Source: Pseudomonas moorei (GTDB lineage: Bacteria; Pseudomonadota; Gammaproteobacteria; Pseudomonadales; Pseudomonadaceae). From it: a stretch of DNA of 64,000 bases. The translations under genes were made by a program, and so were the position numbers. Under the pieces are notes generated by a model. That model was not told the DNA's origin, searched no databases, and saw only the letters and a list, made by a program, of their open reading frames with translations. The stretch spans positions 124,001 to 188,000 of the forward strand of contig NZ_VZPP01000006.1 of NCBI RefSeq assembly GCF_008801475.1, given 5' to 3'. This document shows positions 15,430-23,823 of this stretch, piece after piece. Position 1 is the first letter of the stretch, and each line of letters begins with the position of its first letter.

Positions 15430-16005
15430 TCAATGGGATGGACGTGCCATGCGCTCGGCCAGCCGCGCCACTCGCTCACCCAGGTGGGCGGCGGTGCAGC
15501 GGTCTTCAGGGGGCGGCGCCAGGTCGGGGGACTGTTCGACATTCGACTGGGCCATGGCGCCCAGCGAGCTGCCCAGCCGGTTCAGTTGCCCGTCGAACAC
15601 GCCCGTGCCGGAGCGAGCGGGCAACAGGTCGAGGCCGACCCAGATCATCGAATGCTGGGCGGCGAACACGGCCATCTGAAGCAAGGTGTTGAGTTTGTCG
15701 CCGCACAGGCAGCCGGAATTGGTGAAGCCGGCGGCCAGCTTGTCGCGCCACGGCTGCGCCAGGTAAAACGCGGCCGTGGCTTCCATGAAGCCCTTGAAGG
15801 CCGCAGAGGCGCTGCCCATGTAGGTCGGGGCGCCGAAAATGATCGCGTCAGCCTGGTGCAAGTGCTCCCAGTACTCGTCGACTTCTTCGACCGCAATCAG
15901 CCGGCAGGTGCTGCCCAGGTGCCGCTCCACCCCTTGAGCCACGGCTTCGGCCATGACCCGGGTGTGCCCGTAGCCGCTGTGATAGACCACGACCACCTTG
16001 CTCAT
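15430..16005 (-). CDS. Flavodoxin-like NAD(P)H-dependent oxidoreductase (WrbA-type fold)
   Basis: The protein is 191 aa, starting at ATG 16005 with TGGAGGAC upstream. The FMN phosphate loop [37 protein letters not shown], and [18 protein letters not shown] place it in the flavodoxin_2/WrbA-like quinone reductase group. It probably reduces quinones or flavin with NAD(P)H in the cytoplasm. Together with the haloperoxidase-like hydrolase this looks like a stress or electrophile-response pair. A near-perfect palindrome (16059-16081) lies about 55 bp upstream, a likely operator. Confidence 0.85.
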   Translation of the reverse strand: MSKVVVVYHSGYGHTRVMAEAVAQGVERHLGSTCRLIAVEEVDEYWEHLHQADAIIFGAPTYMGSASAAFKGFMEATAAFYLAQPWRDKLAAGFTNSGCLCGDKLNTLLQMAVFAAQHSMIWVGLDLLPARSGTGVFDGQLNRLGSSLGAMAQSNVEQSPDLAPPPEDRCTAAHLGERVARLAERMARPSH

Positions 16006-16058
16006 TGCGGTGTCCTCCAGACAGGCAAAATCCATGTAGGCCTTACCGCAGGCTGCGC

Positions 16059-16081
16059 TAGATTTTTGCAGCTAAAATCTA
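16059..16081. promoter_or_regulatory. Palindromic operator candidate upstream of the flavodoxin-like gene
   Basis: TAGATTTT-TGCAGCT-AAAATCTA is a perfect 8-7-8 inverted repeat of the length bound by LysR- or MarR/TetR-type dimers. It lies 53 bp upstream of the start at 16005. Confidence 0.55.
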
Positions 16082-16142
16082 CGGTTCGCAGTCGACGACA
16101 ACGCTCACAGGGTGAGAGTTTTGGGTGTAGAGCGGACCCAGG

Positions 16143-16171
16143 ACGAGTTAAACGTTGTTAATTTTTCCTGG
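16143..16171 (-). promoter_or_regulatory. 29-bp shared element, copy 2
   Basis: This is the reverse-complement copy of the element at 13900-13928 (core GAGTTAAACGTTGTTAATT). It lies in the 357-base gap between the flavodoxin-like gene and the divergent STAND regulator at 16363. The rest of that gap shows no gene. Confidence 0.6.
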
Positions 16172-16362
16172 CGCGCCAAAAGCCTCGACCGCACCGTTGT
16201 CTGCCTCGCGCCCAATCAGCACGGGACCGGACGATGGGCTGGTGAAAACATCGGTCGATACTGGCACCGTGCAGTCACCCAAATCGTGCATTGCGTTCGG
16301 GAAATAACCTGATAAACATGTTCGAAAGCCGCGTACTAGACGGATGCAATCAGGAGTGAACG

Positions 16363-19167
16363 TTGACCCTTTCCCCCGAACAGGCGGTCCAATTCGGACC
16401 CTACAGGATCTACCCCGGACAACGCCTGGTGATGGAGGCCGACCGCCCCCTGCGCCTGGGCCGGCGGGCCATGGACATCCTGTTGATCCTGCTGGAGCAC
16501 GCCGGGAATGTGGTCAGCAAGCAACACCTGATGACCGAGATCTGGCCCGACAGCGTGGTGGAAGAAATCAACCTGCGGGTGCACATGGCCGCCCTGCGCA
16601 AGGCGCTGGGCGACGGTCAGGCCGGTCAGCGCTATATCGTCACCGTGGCCCAGCGCGGCTACAGCTTTGTCGCGCCGTTTTCGCTGGAGCATATCGAGCC
16701 CGACCGGCCAGGCGAGCCGGTGGAATCGAGCAGCCATAACCTGCCGCTTCGCCGCACCCGCATGATCGGCCGGCAAGCCCTGGTCGACAGTCTGATGACA
16801 CACCTGCCGCGCCAGCGTTTCATCACCCTGGTCGGCCCCGGCGGGATCGGCAAGACCACCGTGGCCCTGCGGGTCGCCGAACAGTTGATCGGTCGCTACC
16901 GGGACGGGATTCGCCTGCTGGACCTGGCGCCGATCAACGATCCGTCAATGATCACCGGTCACCTGGCAACGCTGCTTGAGCTGTCCCTGCATGATGCAGA
17001 ACCCTTGAACAACCTCGCCACCTTCCTGCGCGAACGCCAGATGCTGCTGGTCATCGACAATTGCGAACACCTGATCGACAGCGTGGCACTGCTGTGTGAA
17101 AGCCTGCTGCGTGGCGCGCCGCAACTGCACATCCTGGCCACCAGCCGCGAGTGCCTGCGGGCCGAAGGCGAATTCGTTCAGCGCCTGGACTCCCTGGACT
17201 GCCCTCCTCCCATCGCCGTGCTGGACCGCACCCAGGCCCTGGCCTTCTCGGCGCTGCAACTGTTCGTCGAACGGGCCATGGCCAGCCATGACAGCTTCGA
17301 ACTGACCGATGCCGAACTGCCCGTGGTCATCGATATCTGCCGTCGCCTCGATGGCATCCCGCTGGCGCTGGAACTGGCGGCCGCGCAAGTCGCCAGCCTC
17401 GGTCTCGACGGGTTGCTCAGGCAACTGCAAGGCAGCTTTCGCTTGCTCACCTCGCACAACCAGAGTCCCCTGGGCCGGCATCAGACCCTGCGTGCCACCC
17501 TGGACTGGAGCTTCGACCTGCTCAGTGCCTGCGAACAGACCTGCCTGCGCCGTCTCGGGGTGTTCCGTGGCGGCTTTACCCTGGCGTCGGCCGCGGCGGT
17601 GATCGTCGGCGAACAGGTGGATTCGCGCGAGGTATTTGGCTCGATCACGCAACTGGTGGCCAAATCCCTGCTGAACGTGGACGTCGGTGACGAAGAGGTG
17701 TTCTACCGCCTGCTCGACACCACGCGCAACTATGCCCTGGAGAAACTCGAACAGGCCGGCGAATTGCCCGCCACCCGCGAACGCCATGCCGAACGCTGCC
17801 TGGCCTTGATGCATCAGGCGCAAAACGACTGGGAGCTGATCCCCACCGGCCTGTGGATCGAGCGCTATGCCCGAGGCCTGGAAGACATTCGCTCGGCGCT
17901 CGATTGGGGATTGTCGGCCCAGGGACCGCACGCCCTGGCAATCCGCCTGACCGCGACCTCGACGCCACTGTGGCAGGAGCTGTCGCTGCTCAAGGAGCAC
18001 GGCGGGTACGTGCGCCGGGCGCTGGCCTTGCTCGATGCCGCGCCCGAGCCCTGCCCGCGCTTGAAGATGTCCCTGAAACTGGCCTTGGGCAGCGCCTGTT
18101 ATCACGCTCAGGGCGGCACGCCGGAAACCATCGAGGCCTTCGTCAGCGCCCGGGCCCTGGCCAGGCAGTGCAACGATGTGGCCGGGCAACTGCGTGCGGT
18201 ATCCGGGTACCTGGCAGTCAATCTCAGTTGCGGCAACTATCAAATGGCCCTGGAACAGAGCCAGCAATTCGACCGCCTGGGGCTGAATGGCGATGCGCTG
18301 CTGGACCTCAGCACCCATCGCCTGCGAGTGCTGGCCCTGCACTTTGCCGGGGATCAGCAACGGGCACGGGTGAATGCCGAAGAGGTGATCCAGCGCATGG
18401 CCCACAGCGGCCATCTCAACCGCTTCACCCATGGTTTTGGCGTGCAATACGACCAGAGCGTTGCCGCCCTGACCATCCTCGCGCGCATCCTCTGGATCCA
18501 GGGCCAACCGGAACAGGCCTGGCGCACCGCCCGACAGGCGCTGGACATTGCGCTGCAAATCAATCACGGCACGTCCATCTGCTACACCCTGGCGCTGTCG
18601 GGTTGCCTGATCGCCCACTACAACGGCGACAGCCGCACTGCCTGCGAGCTCCTGCACCTGTTGCTGGAACAGGCGCAAAAACACTCGGTGCATCTGTTCC
18701 ATTCCTGGGCTCAGCACTATGCACGGGTCATCCATCGTGCCGATGCGCCGGCGTTGTCAGGCCCGGGTGCAGGGTTGATCAAGGAAATCATGGTCACGCT
18801 GGACAGCACGTTCATCGACGACGATTTGCTGCAACGCGCCGACACCGGCGCGGCGGGCTGGAGCACGGCGGAGATTCTGCGGGCCCGGGCCGACGCGCTG
18901 CTGGCAGCCGATGGTCCGGTGAGCAACGACGCGGCCGAGAGCGTGCTGATCAGGGCACTCAATGTCGCGAAGCACCAGGGGGCCCTGGCCTGGGAATTGC
19001 GCAGCGCCACTTCGCTGGCGCGGCTTTGGCAGCGCCAGGGACGCTACCGGCAAGCCCATGAGCTGCTGGCGCCGATCTACCAGCGCTTTACCGAAGGCTA
19101 TGCCACGCCGGACCTGATCGCTGTTGAGCGTCTACTCGGCGAGTTGCAGGAACACTTGTCGGCCTGA
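16363..19167 (+). CDS. Winged-helix/STAND ATPase transcriptional regulator (full-length)
   Basis: The protein is 934 aa and starts at TTG 16363. CAGGAG with a 6-7 nt spacing points to this codon, and the conserved FGPYRIYPGQRLVMEADRPL begins at once. Domains are an OmpR/PhoB-type winged helix (residues about 10-105, ending AQRGYSFVAPF), an NB-ARC/STAND ATPase with Walker A GPGGIGKTTV and Walker B LLVIDNCEHL (about 135-440), then about 480 residues of helical, TPR-like repeats. Such COG3903 proteins are ATP-dependent signal-integrating activators. Its signal and targets are unknown. It is convergent with a paralog, with a 36-nt overlap of the 3' ends. Confidence 0.88.
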   Translation: MTLSPEQAVQFGPYRIYPGQRLVMEADRPLRLGRRAMDILLILLEHAGNVVSKQHLMTEIWPDSVVEEINLRVHMAALRKALGDGQAGQRYIVTVAQRGYSFVAPFSLEHIEPDRPGEPVESSSHNLPLRRTRMIGRQALVDSLMTHLPRQRFITLVGPGGIGKTTVALRVAEQLIGRYRDGIRLLDLAPINDPSMITGHLATLLELSLHDAEPLNNLATFLRERQMLLVIDNCEHLIDSVALLCESLLRGAPQLHILATSRECLRAEGEFVQRLDSLDCPPPIAVLDRTQALAFSALQLFVERAMASHDSFELTDAELPVVIDICRRLDGIPLALELAAAQVASLGLDGLLRQLQGSFRLLTSHNQSPLGRHQTLRATLDWSFDLLSACEQTCLRRLGVFRGGFTLASAAAVIVGEQVDSREVFGSITQLVAKSLLNVDVGDEEVFYRLLDTTRNYALEKLEQAGELPATRERHAERCLALMHQAQNDWELIPTGLWIERYARGLEDIRSALDWGLSAQGPHALAIRLTATSTPLWQELSLLKEHGGYVRRALALLDAAPEPCPRLKMSLKLALGSACYHAQGGTPETIEAFVSARALARQCNDVAGQLRAVSGYLAVNLSCGNYQMALEQSQQFDRLGLNGDALLDLSTHRLRVLALHFAGDQQRARVNAEEVIQRMAHSGHLNRFTHGFGVQYDQSVAALTILARILWIQGQPEQAWRTARQALDIALQINHGTSICYTLALSGCLIAHYNGDSRTACELLHLLLEQAQKHSVHLFHSWAQHYARVIHRADAPALSGPGAGLIKEIMVTLDSTFIDDDLLQRADTGAAGWSTAEILRARADALLAADGPVSNDAAESVLIRALNVAKHQGALAWELRSATSLARLWQRQGRYRQAHELLAPIYQRFTEGYATPDLIAVERLLGELQEHLSA

Positions 19168-20616
19168 TGGCGGGTGTACCTGGGCGATGTAAGTGGCGTA
19201 ACGCCTTTCGAAGGTGCGCAAGGCGCCACTGAGTTCGAGTTTCTCCAGTGCATAGCGGCGGGTGGTGTTGAGAAAGCGGTAGCGCGTCAGTCCGTTGACC
19301 TGTTCGCGCGACAGCAGCGATTTGAGCGCCAGGCCTTCCATCACGTGGCGCAGGTGGGCGGGCAACAAGGTTGCGCAACTGACCACGCCCATCGCCGCTT
19401 CCAGGGTGAACGCCGACTTGAACACCGCCAGACGCTGCAGCAAGAGTTGCTCCACGGGGCTGAGCCGCTCATAACTCCAGTCCAGGGCAGCCTTCAATGT
19501 CTGGTGACGCGGCACCGCAGTGCGCCGCCCTTGGGTCAGCAGTTGAAAACAGTTGTCCAGCTGGGCTTGCAGCCCCACCAACGCCAGCGCATCAATCTGC
19601 GCCGCCGCCAGCTCTATCGCCAGGGGCAAGCCGTCGAGGCGCCGACAGATTTCGCGTACCGCCTTGAGGTCCTGTTCGCGCAGGGCAAAGCCTTGTTGGC
19701 GGGCTCGGGCACAGCTGACGAACAGTTGGACCGCCGAATAGCCCATGACCTCGTCGACACTGCCCAGCGCCGATGCTTTCGGGACCAAGAGCGGTGGCAA
19801 CAGCAAGATTGATTCGCCCGTGGCCAGCAGCGGCTCGCGGCTGGTGGCAAGAATCGACAATCGGGGTGCCGCGATCAGCATTGCTTCGACCAGTGTCCGG
19901 CAGCGCTCAAGCAGGTGCTCGCAGTTATCGAGGACCAGCAGTGCATGCCATTGCCCCAGTGCATCGAGGTCGGTGCCGGTCTCCAGCTCCAGGGTGCGCA
20001 TCAGATGATCGACCACTTGCGCCGGGTCATCGATCAACGCCAGATCCACCCGCCACACACCGTCACGGTAATGCTCCAGCAGCAGTTCAGCGACCCGCAC
20101 GGCGACGGTGGTCTTGCCGATGCCGCAGGGCCCGACCAGGGTCATAAAGCGTCGTACCGGCAACTGCCGTACCAGACTGCCGACCACTGCATCGCGACCG
20201 GTGACCGGTGTCAGGCGCGCGGGCAGGTTGTGCTGGGGTTTATGCAGGTTTTCGAAGGCGACGGACGCGGTCGCCGCGACCTGTTGCACCGGCGCGACAA
20301 AGCTGTAACCGCGCTGGGGAATGTTGACGATGTAGGAGTGACCGTTCTGCCCGTCACGAAAAGCCCGTCGCAGCGCGGCGATGTGCACGCGCAGGTTGAT
20401 TTCCTCGACCACCGACCTTGGCCAGACCTGAGCGATCAGCTCGTCTTTGCTGACCACAGAGCCGGCGTGCTCGACCAGCACCTGCAATATATCCAGGGCC
20501 CGTCCGCCCAGGCGCAACGGCCGATCGCCTTCCACGACCAGGCGCTGATTCAGATGGAACACAAAGGGGCCGAAGTGCAGCACCGATTCGCCGTTGATAT
20601 CTCTGAGGCTATTCAT
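19132..20616 (-). CDS. Winged-helix/STAND ATPase regulator lacking the C-terminal repeat domain
   Basis: The protein is 494 aa and starts at ATG 20616 with AGGTGAAG upstream. It aligns with the preceding paralog from end to end of the winged helix and ATPase: FGPFVFHLNQRLVVEGDRPL, SVVEEINLRVHIAALRRAF, Walker A GPCGIGKTTV, LLVLDNCEHL and RHQTLKAALDWSYERLS. It stops where the paralog enters its TPR-like half. The last 12 codons are antisense to the paralog's 3' end. This could be a natural short form or a deletion product. Without the sensor repeats it may act constitutively or by hetero-oligomerising with the long form. Confidence 0.85.
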   Translation of the reverse strand: MNSLRDINGESVLHFGPFVFHLNQRLVVEGDRPLRLGGRALDILQVLVEHAGSVVSKDELIAQVWPRSVVEEINLRVHIAALRRAFRDGQNGHSYIVNIPQRGYSFVAPVQQVAATASVAFENLHKPQHNLPARLTPVTGRDAVVGSLVRQLPVRRFMTLVGPCGIGKTTVAVRVAELLLEHYRDGVWRVDLALIDDPAQVVDHLMRTLELETGTDLDALGQWHALLVLDNCEHLLERCRTLVEAMLIAAPRLSILATSREPLLATGESILLLPPLLVPKASALGSVDEVMGYSAVQLFVSCARARQQGFALREQDLKAVREICRRLDGLPLAIELAAAQIDALALVGLQAQLDNCFQLLTQGRRTAVPRHQTLKAALDWSYERLSPVEQLLLQRLAVFKSAFTLEAAMGVVSCATLLPAHLRHVMEGLALKSLLSREQVNGLTRYRFLNTTRRYALEKLELSGALRTFERRYATYIAQVHPPSGRQVFLQLAE

Positions 20617-20774
20617 ACATCTTCACCTGCTGGAAACCTGCTCGGCACGCGAGTCCATCCAGGCTCCGTACCTTCCTTGCAATGAGTTCAGAGGTATCTT
20701 GGCAGGCCTCGATGACGGTACAACTGCCACAGGGGGAGCGTCACGGCCATTACGGTGCGCGCGACGGACACGGG

Positions 20775-21725
20775 CTAGCTGAACTGCTCACGGTACTGGG
20801 TCGGGGTCAGGCCAAGCTTCTCGCTGAACAGAAAACGCATGTGCCGCACGCTGCCAAAGCCACTCTTGAACGCCACGGTCTTGAGCGGCAACTCGCTGGT
20901 TTCCAGGAGGTTGCGGGCACAGTCGATGCGGGCGCTTTGCAGAAATTCCATGGGCGTCATGTTGACTTCCCGGGCAAACACCCTGGCGAAATGCCGTGGG
21001 CTCATGGTGGCCAGGCTGGCCATGCGCTCGATGCTGAAGGCTTCGTCGAGGTGTTCGAGGACATGGTTCTGCACCCGGGTGATGGCTGTTTCATGGGGGG
21101 CTACCGCCGCCATCAACGGGCTGAACTGCGCCTGACCGCCCTGGCGCTTCATCACCACCAGCAGCACTTTGGCCACGTCCTGGGCGACTTTCTTGCCATG
21201 GTCCTGGGCGACCACCGCCAGCGCCAGGTCGATGCCGGCGGTCACCCCGCCGGAGGTGATGAGGTTACGGTCCTGAACGTAGATCTGGTCAGTCTCGACA
21301 GTGGCCCTGGGGAAGCCCTTGATCAGGCGCTCGGTGTAGTGCCAGTGGGTGGTCACGCGATAGCCGTCGAGCAAACCGGCATGGCCCAGCACGAACGCCC
21401 CGGTGCAGATCGAGCCATAGGTTCGGGATCGACTGACGTTGCACTTGAGCCACTCGAGCAAGGGTGGATGTTTTTCGTTGTAGGCACCGGGGCCACCTGG
21501 CACCAGCAGCAAATCAAAGCCGTCGCAGGCCTGGTCGACAGGCATGTCGGCCTGCACCTTCACGCCGTTGGACGCCCGTAGCGCGCCGGGCTCGGTGCCA
21601 AGGGTCGTCAGCACGTAGTGGTCGTCGGGTTTGAGATAGCGATTGGCAATGGAAAACACTTCCATCGGCCCGGCCATGTCGAGCAGGAGAAAGTTGGGGA
21701 ACAGCACCATTGCCACTGTTTTCAT
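20775..21725 (-). CDS. GlxA-family regulator (DJ-1/PfpI domain plus AraC HTH)
   Basis: The protein is 316 aa. ATG 21725 (MKTVAMVLFPNFLLLDMAGP) was chosen because the DJ-1/PfpI domain begins there. Residues 1-180 carry the amidotransferase-like fold with LLLVPGGPGAY and SICTGAFVLGHAGLL. The Cys of the nucleophile elbow (ICTG) is kept. Residues about 215-315 form the AraC DNA-binding domain (IERMASLATMSPRHFARVFA, LKTVAFKSGFGSVRHMRFLF). Relatives regulate catabolism of quaternary amines and amino acids, but the target here is unclear. The neighbouring pirin gene is divergent. Confidence 0.9.
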   Translation of the reverse strand: MKTVAMVLFPNFLLLDMAGPMEVFSIANRYLKPDDHYVLTTLGTEPGALRASNGVKVQADMPVDQACDGFDLLLVPGGPGAYNEKHPPLLEWLKCNVSRSRTYGSICTGAFVLGHAGLLDGYRVTTHWHYTERLIKGFPRATVETDQIYVQDRNLITSGGVTAGIDLALAVVAQDHGKKVAQDVAKVLLVVMKRQGGQAQFSPLMAAVAPHETAITRVQNHVLEHLDEAFSIERMASLATMSPRHFARVFAREVNMTPMEFLQSARIDCARNLLETSELPLKTVAFKSGFGSVRHMRFLFSEKLGLTPTQYREQFS

Positions 21726-21774
21726 GGGTTCAATATCACTGAGATCAAAACGAAGATGGACCTGCACAACCCTT

Positions 21775-21877
21775 TGTGGGAGCGAGCTTGCTCACGAAAC
21801 GATTTCACATTCAATCGTGAAAGTGACGGTTATACCGCCATCGTCGCAACGCCGCCCGGAGCAAGCCCGCTCCCACC
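21775..21877. repeat. REP doublet in the 346-base gap upstream of the pirin gene
   Basis: TGTGGGAGCGAGCTTGCTC at 21775-21793 faces GGAGCAAGCCCGCTCCCAC at 21858-21876. The rest of the gap (21878-22071) contains no gene and should hold the pirin promoter. Confidence 0.75.
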
Positions 21878-22071
21878 GGGTTCGCGCCCGACATTAAAAA
21901 GGTGTGCTAAGCATTATGGCCAAATTCACGGCTGACGTCGGTGATAAACTTCGCAAAACTGTCAACCTGAGAGAGACAGTATTTCAATTTCCATCTACTT
22001 ATTGCATCGATTAATAAACATTAACCTTCTCCTCACTCGGACGAATCAACGTCCCCACAGGAGATTTCATC

Positions 22072-22794
22072 ATGCTGACCCTTCGCAAAGCCTCGGAACG
22101 CGGCGCCGCCAATCACGGTTGGTTGAAGTCGTTCCATACCTTCTCCTTCGCCAACTACCGCAACCCGCGGGAACAGGGTTTCTCCGACCTGTTGGTGATC
22201 AACGATGACCGCGTGGCGGCCGGCAAGGGCTTCGGCCAGCACCCGCACCGCGACATGGAGATTTTCTCCTATGTGCTCGAAGGCGCGCTGGAACACAAGG
22301 ACACCCTGGGCACCGGCTCGGTGATCCGCCCCGGCGACGTGCAGTTGATGAGCGCCGGCAGCGGCGTGGCGCACAGTGAATACAATCATTCGGACAGCCG
22401 GCCCGTGCACTTTCTGCAAATCTGGATCGTGCCGGAAGTCAGCGGCGCCAAGCCACGCTACCAACAGGAGCACTTCAGCACGCAGAAAAAGCGTGGTCGC
22501 TTGCAGCTGATCATCTCCCCCGACGGCGCCAAGGGTTCGTTGAAAGTGCGTCAGGATGCGCGGGTGTACGCAGGACTGATCGATGGCAAGGAAAGCGCGA
22601 CCCTGGAACTGGCCGCCAACCGCTATGCCTACGTGCACGTGGCTCGGGGCAGTGTCGAACTCAACGGCTTGTCGTTGCAGGAAGGCGATGGCGTGCGGGT
22701 TCGCGAGGAACAGCTGTTGACCCTGAGCAACGGCGTGGATGCCGAAGTCCTGGTGTTCGATCTGCGTCCGCAGGAATTGCCGGAAATCCCTTGA
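22072..22794 (+). CDS. Pirin-family cupin protein
   Basis: The protein is 240 aa, starting at ATG 22072 with ACAGGAGA upstream. It resembles E. coli YhhW along its length: ERGAANHGWLKSFHTFSFAN, INDDRVAAGKGFGQHPHRDM with the metal-binding His pair, VLEGALEHKD, and MSAGSGVAHSEYNHS. Pirins are bicupin, iron-binding cytoplasmic proteins and some have quercetin dioxygenase activity. The function here is not defined. A palindromic terminator lies just downstream. Confidence 0.9.
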   Translation: MLTLRKASERGAANHGWLKSFHTFSFANYRNPREQGFSDLLVINDDRVAAGKGFGQHPHRDMEIFSYVLEGALEHKDTLGTGSVIRPGDVQLMSAGSGVAHSEYNHSDSRPVHFLQIWIVPEVSGAKPRYQQEHFSTQKKRGRLQLIISPDGAKGSLKVRQDARVYAGLIDGKESATLELAANRYAYVHVARGSVELNGLSLQEGDGVRVREEQLLTLSNGVDAEVLVFDLRPQELPEIP

Positions 22795-22807
22795 ACATCG
22801 CCGGTAT

Positions 22808-22831
22808 GGCCAGGGAGCTTGCTCCCTGGCC
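22808..22831. terminator. Perfect hairpin between convergent pirin and LysR genes
   Basis: GGCCAGGGAGC-TT-GCTCCCTGGCC is an 11-bp perfect stem with almost no loop, 13 bp after the pirin stop and 5 bp before the LysR stop. It is placed as a bidirectional terminator, though T-runs are weak. Confidence 0.6.
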
Positions 22832-22836
22832 ACCGT

Positions 22837-23712
22837 TTATTCCCCCGTCCCTGCAAACCCCGCGACAATCTCATCAATCACCGCCCGTACCCGGGCGGTA
22901 TGCCGCAAGTCCGCGTGGGTTACCAGCCAGACGTCATAGGGCAGCGGCCGCGTCCGCTCCGGCCAAAGCCGGACCAGCCCGTCCCTCTCCCCCACGTACA
23001 CCGGAATTTCCCCCACCCCGATTCCCGCAGCGATGGAGCGGCGGACCAACAGACTGGAGCTCAGGCTGGCGACAATCCGCCCACGCCCCAGGGGTTCGCT
23101 GACCAGGCTCATGTCTTTGCCGCCCTGCAAGTACGGCTGATACACCACCAGATCATGCCCCTCGAAGGCCGTTCCCGGTTCCGGCACGCCGTGGGCGTCC
23201 ACATATTCCCGTGAGGCGAACAGGCCCACTGGCCAGCGGGCGATTCGCCGGGCAATCAGGTCGGGGTTATCCGGCCGGATGTTGCGCACGGCGATGTCGG
23301 CTTCGCGTTTGGCCAGGCTGAGGAATTGAGTCGAAGCGTCCAGTTGCACCCGTACGTCGGGATGCTGTTGATGCAGACGGGCCACGGCCGGAATCAGAAA
23401 GTCGATGGCCAGGGAGTCGGTGGTGGTGACGCGTACCGTACCGGTGAGCCGATCATCGAGGCCCTGGATCCGGCGCTCCAGTTCCAGTGCCGAAAGCTCC
23501 ATTTTCTCCACCGCTCGCATGGCCGCCTCACCCACCGCTGTCAGGGCATAGCCTTCTGAGGTGCGCAGGAACAGCGTCGCGCTCAAGGACTTCTCCAGCG
23601 CCGTGATCCGCCGCCCTACGGTGGCTTGATCCACCCCCAGCACCCGCGCGGCACCGCGCAGCGTCGATTCGCGGCAGACCGCAAGAAACACCCGTGCGTC
23701 ATCCCAATTCAT
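22837..23712 (-). CDS. LysR-family transcriptional regulator
   Basis: The protein is 291 aa, starting at ATG 23712 (MNWDDARVFLAVCRESTLRG) with GGAGG 6 nt upstream. The HTH (AARVLGVDQATVGRRITALE) and short effector domain place it in the branch that often regulates an adjacent divergent transporter. It is divergent from the MFS gene at 23824, with a perfect palindrome in the 111-bp gap. It likely represses or activates the MFS-quinone oxidoreductase pair. Confidence 0.9.
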   Translation of the reverse strand: MNWDDARVFLAVCRESTLRGAARVLGVDQATVGRRITALEKSLSATLFLRTSEGYALTAVGEAAMRAVEKMELSALELERRIQGLDDRLTGTVRVTTTDSLAIDFLIPAVARLHQQHPDVRVQLDASTQFLSLAKREADIAVRNIRPDNPDLIARRIARWPVGLFASREYVDAHGVPEPGTAFEGHDLVVYQPYLQGGKDMSLVSEPLGRGRIVASLSSSLLVRRSIAAGIGVGEIPVYVGERDGLVRLWPERTRPLPYDVWLVTHADLRHTARVRAVIDEIVAGFAGTGE

Positions 23713-23725
23713 GAGGCCTCCAGAG

Positions 23726-23743
23726 CGATGCATTTATGCATCG
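23726..23743. promoter_or_regulatory. Palindrome in the LysR/MFS divergent promoter
   Basis: CGATGCA-TTTA-TGCATCG is a perfect 7-4-7 inverted repeat, followed at 23762-23774 by a related GCATTATTGCATC half. It is a good candidate for the LysR operator. Confidence 0.6.
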
Positions 23744-23823
23744 TAGCAACGTGAAATCGCAGCATTATTGCATCAAAAAATCCCGTTATGCTGGCTCCAG
23801 AGTAAACCTGAAGGACAACCCCC

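Noticed and set aside
16945..18735. A 596-codon minus-strand open frame inside the STAND regulator
   Set aside because: The opposite strand encodes an intact winged helix and ATPase; this frame has no start signal and no domain.
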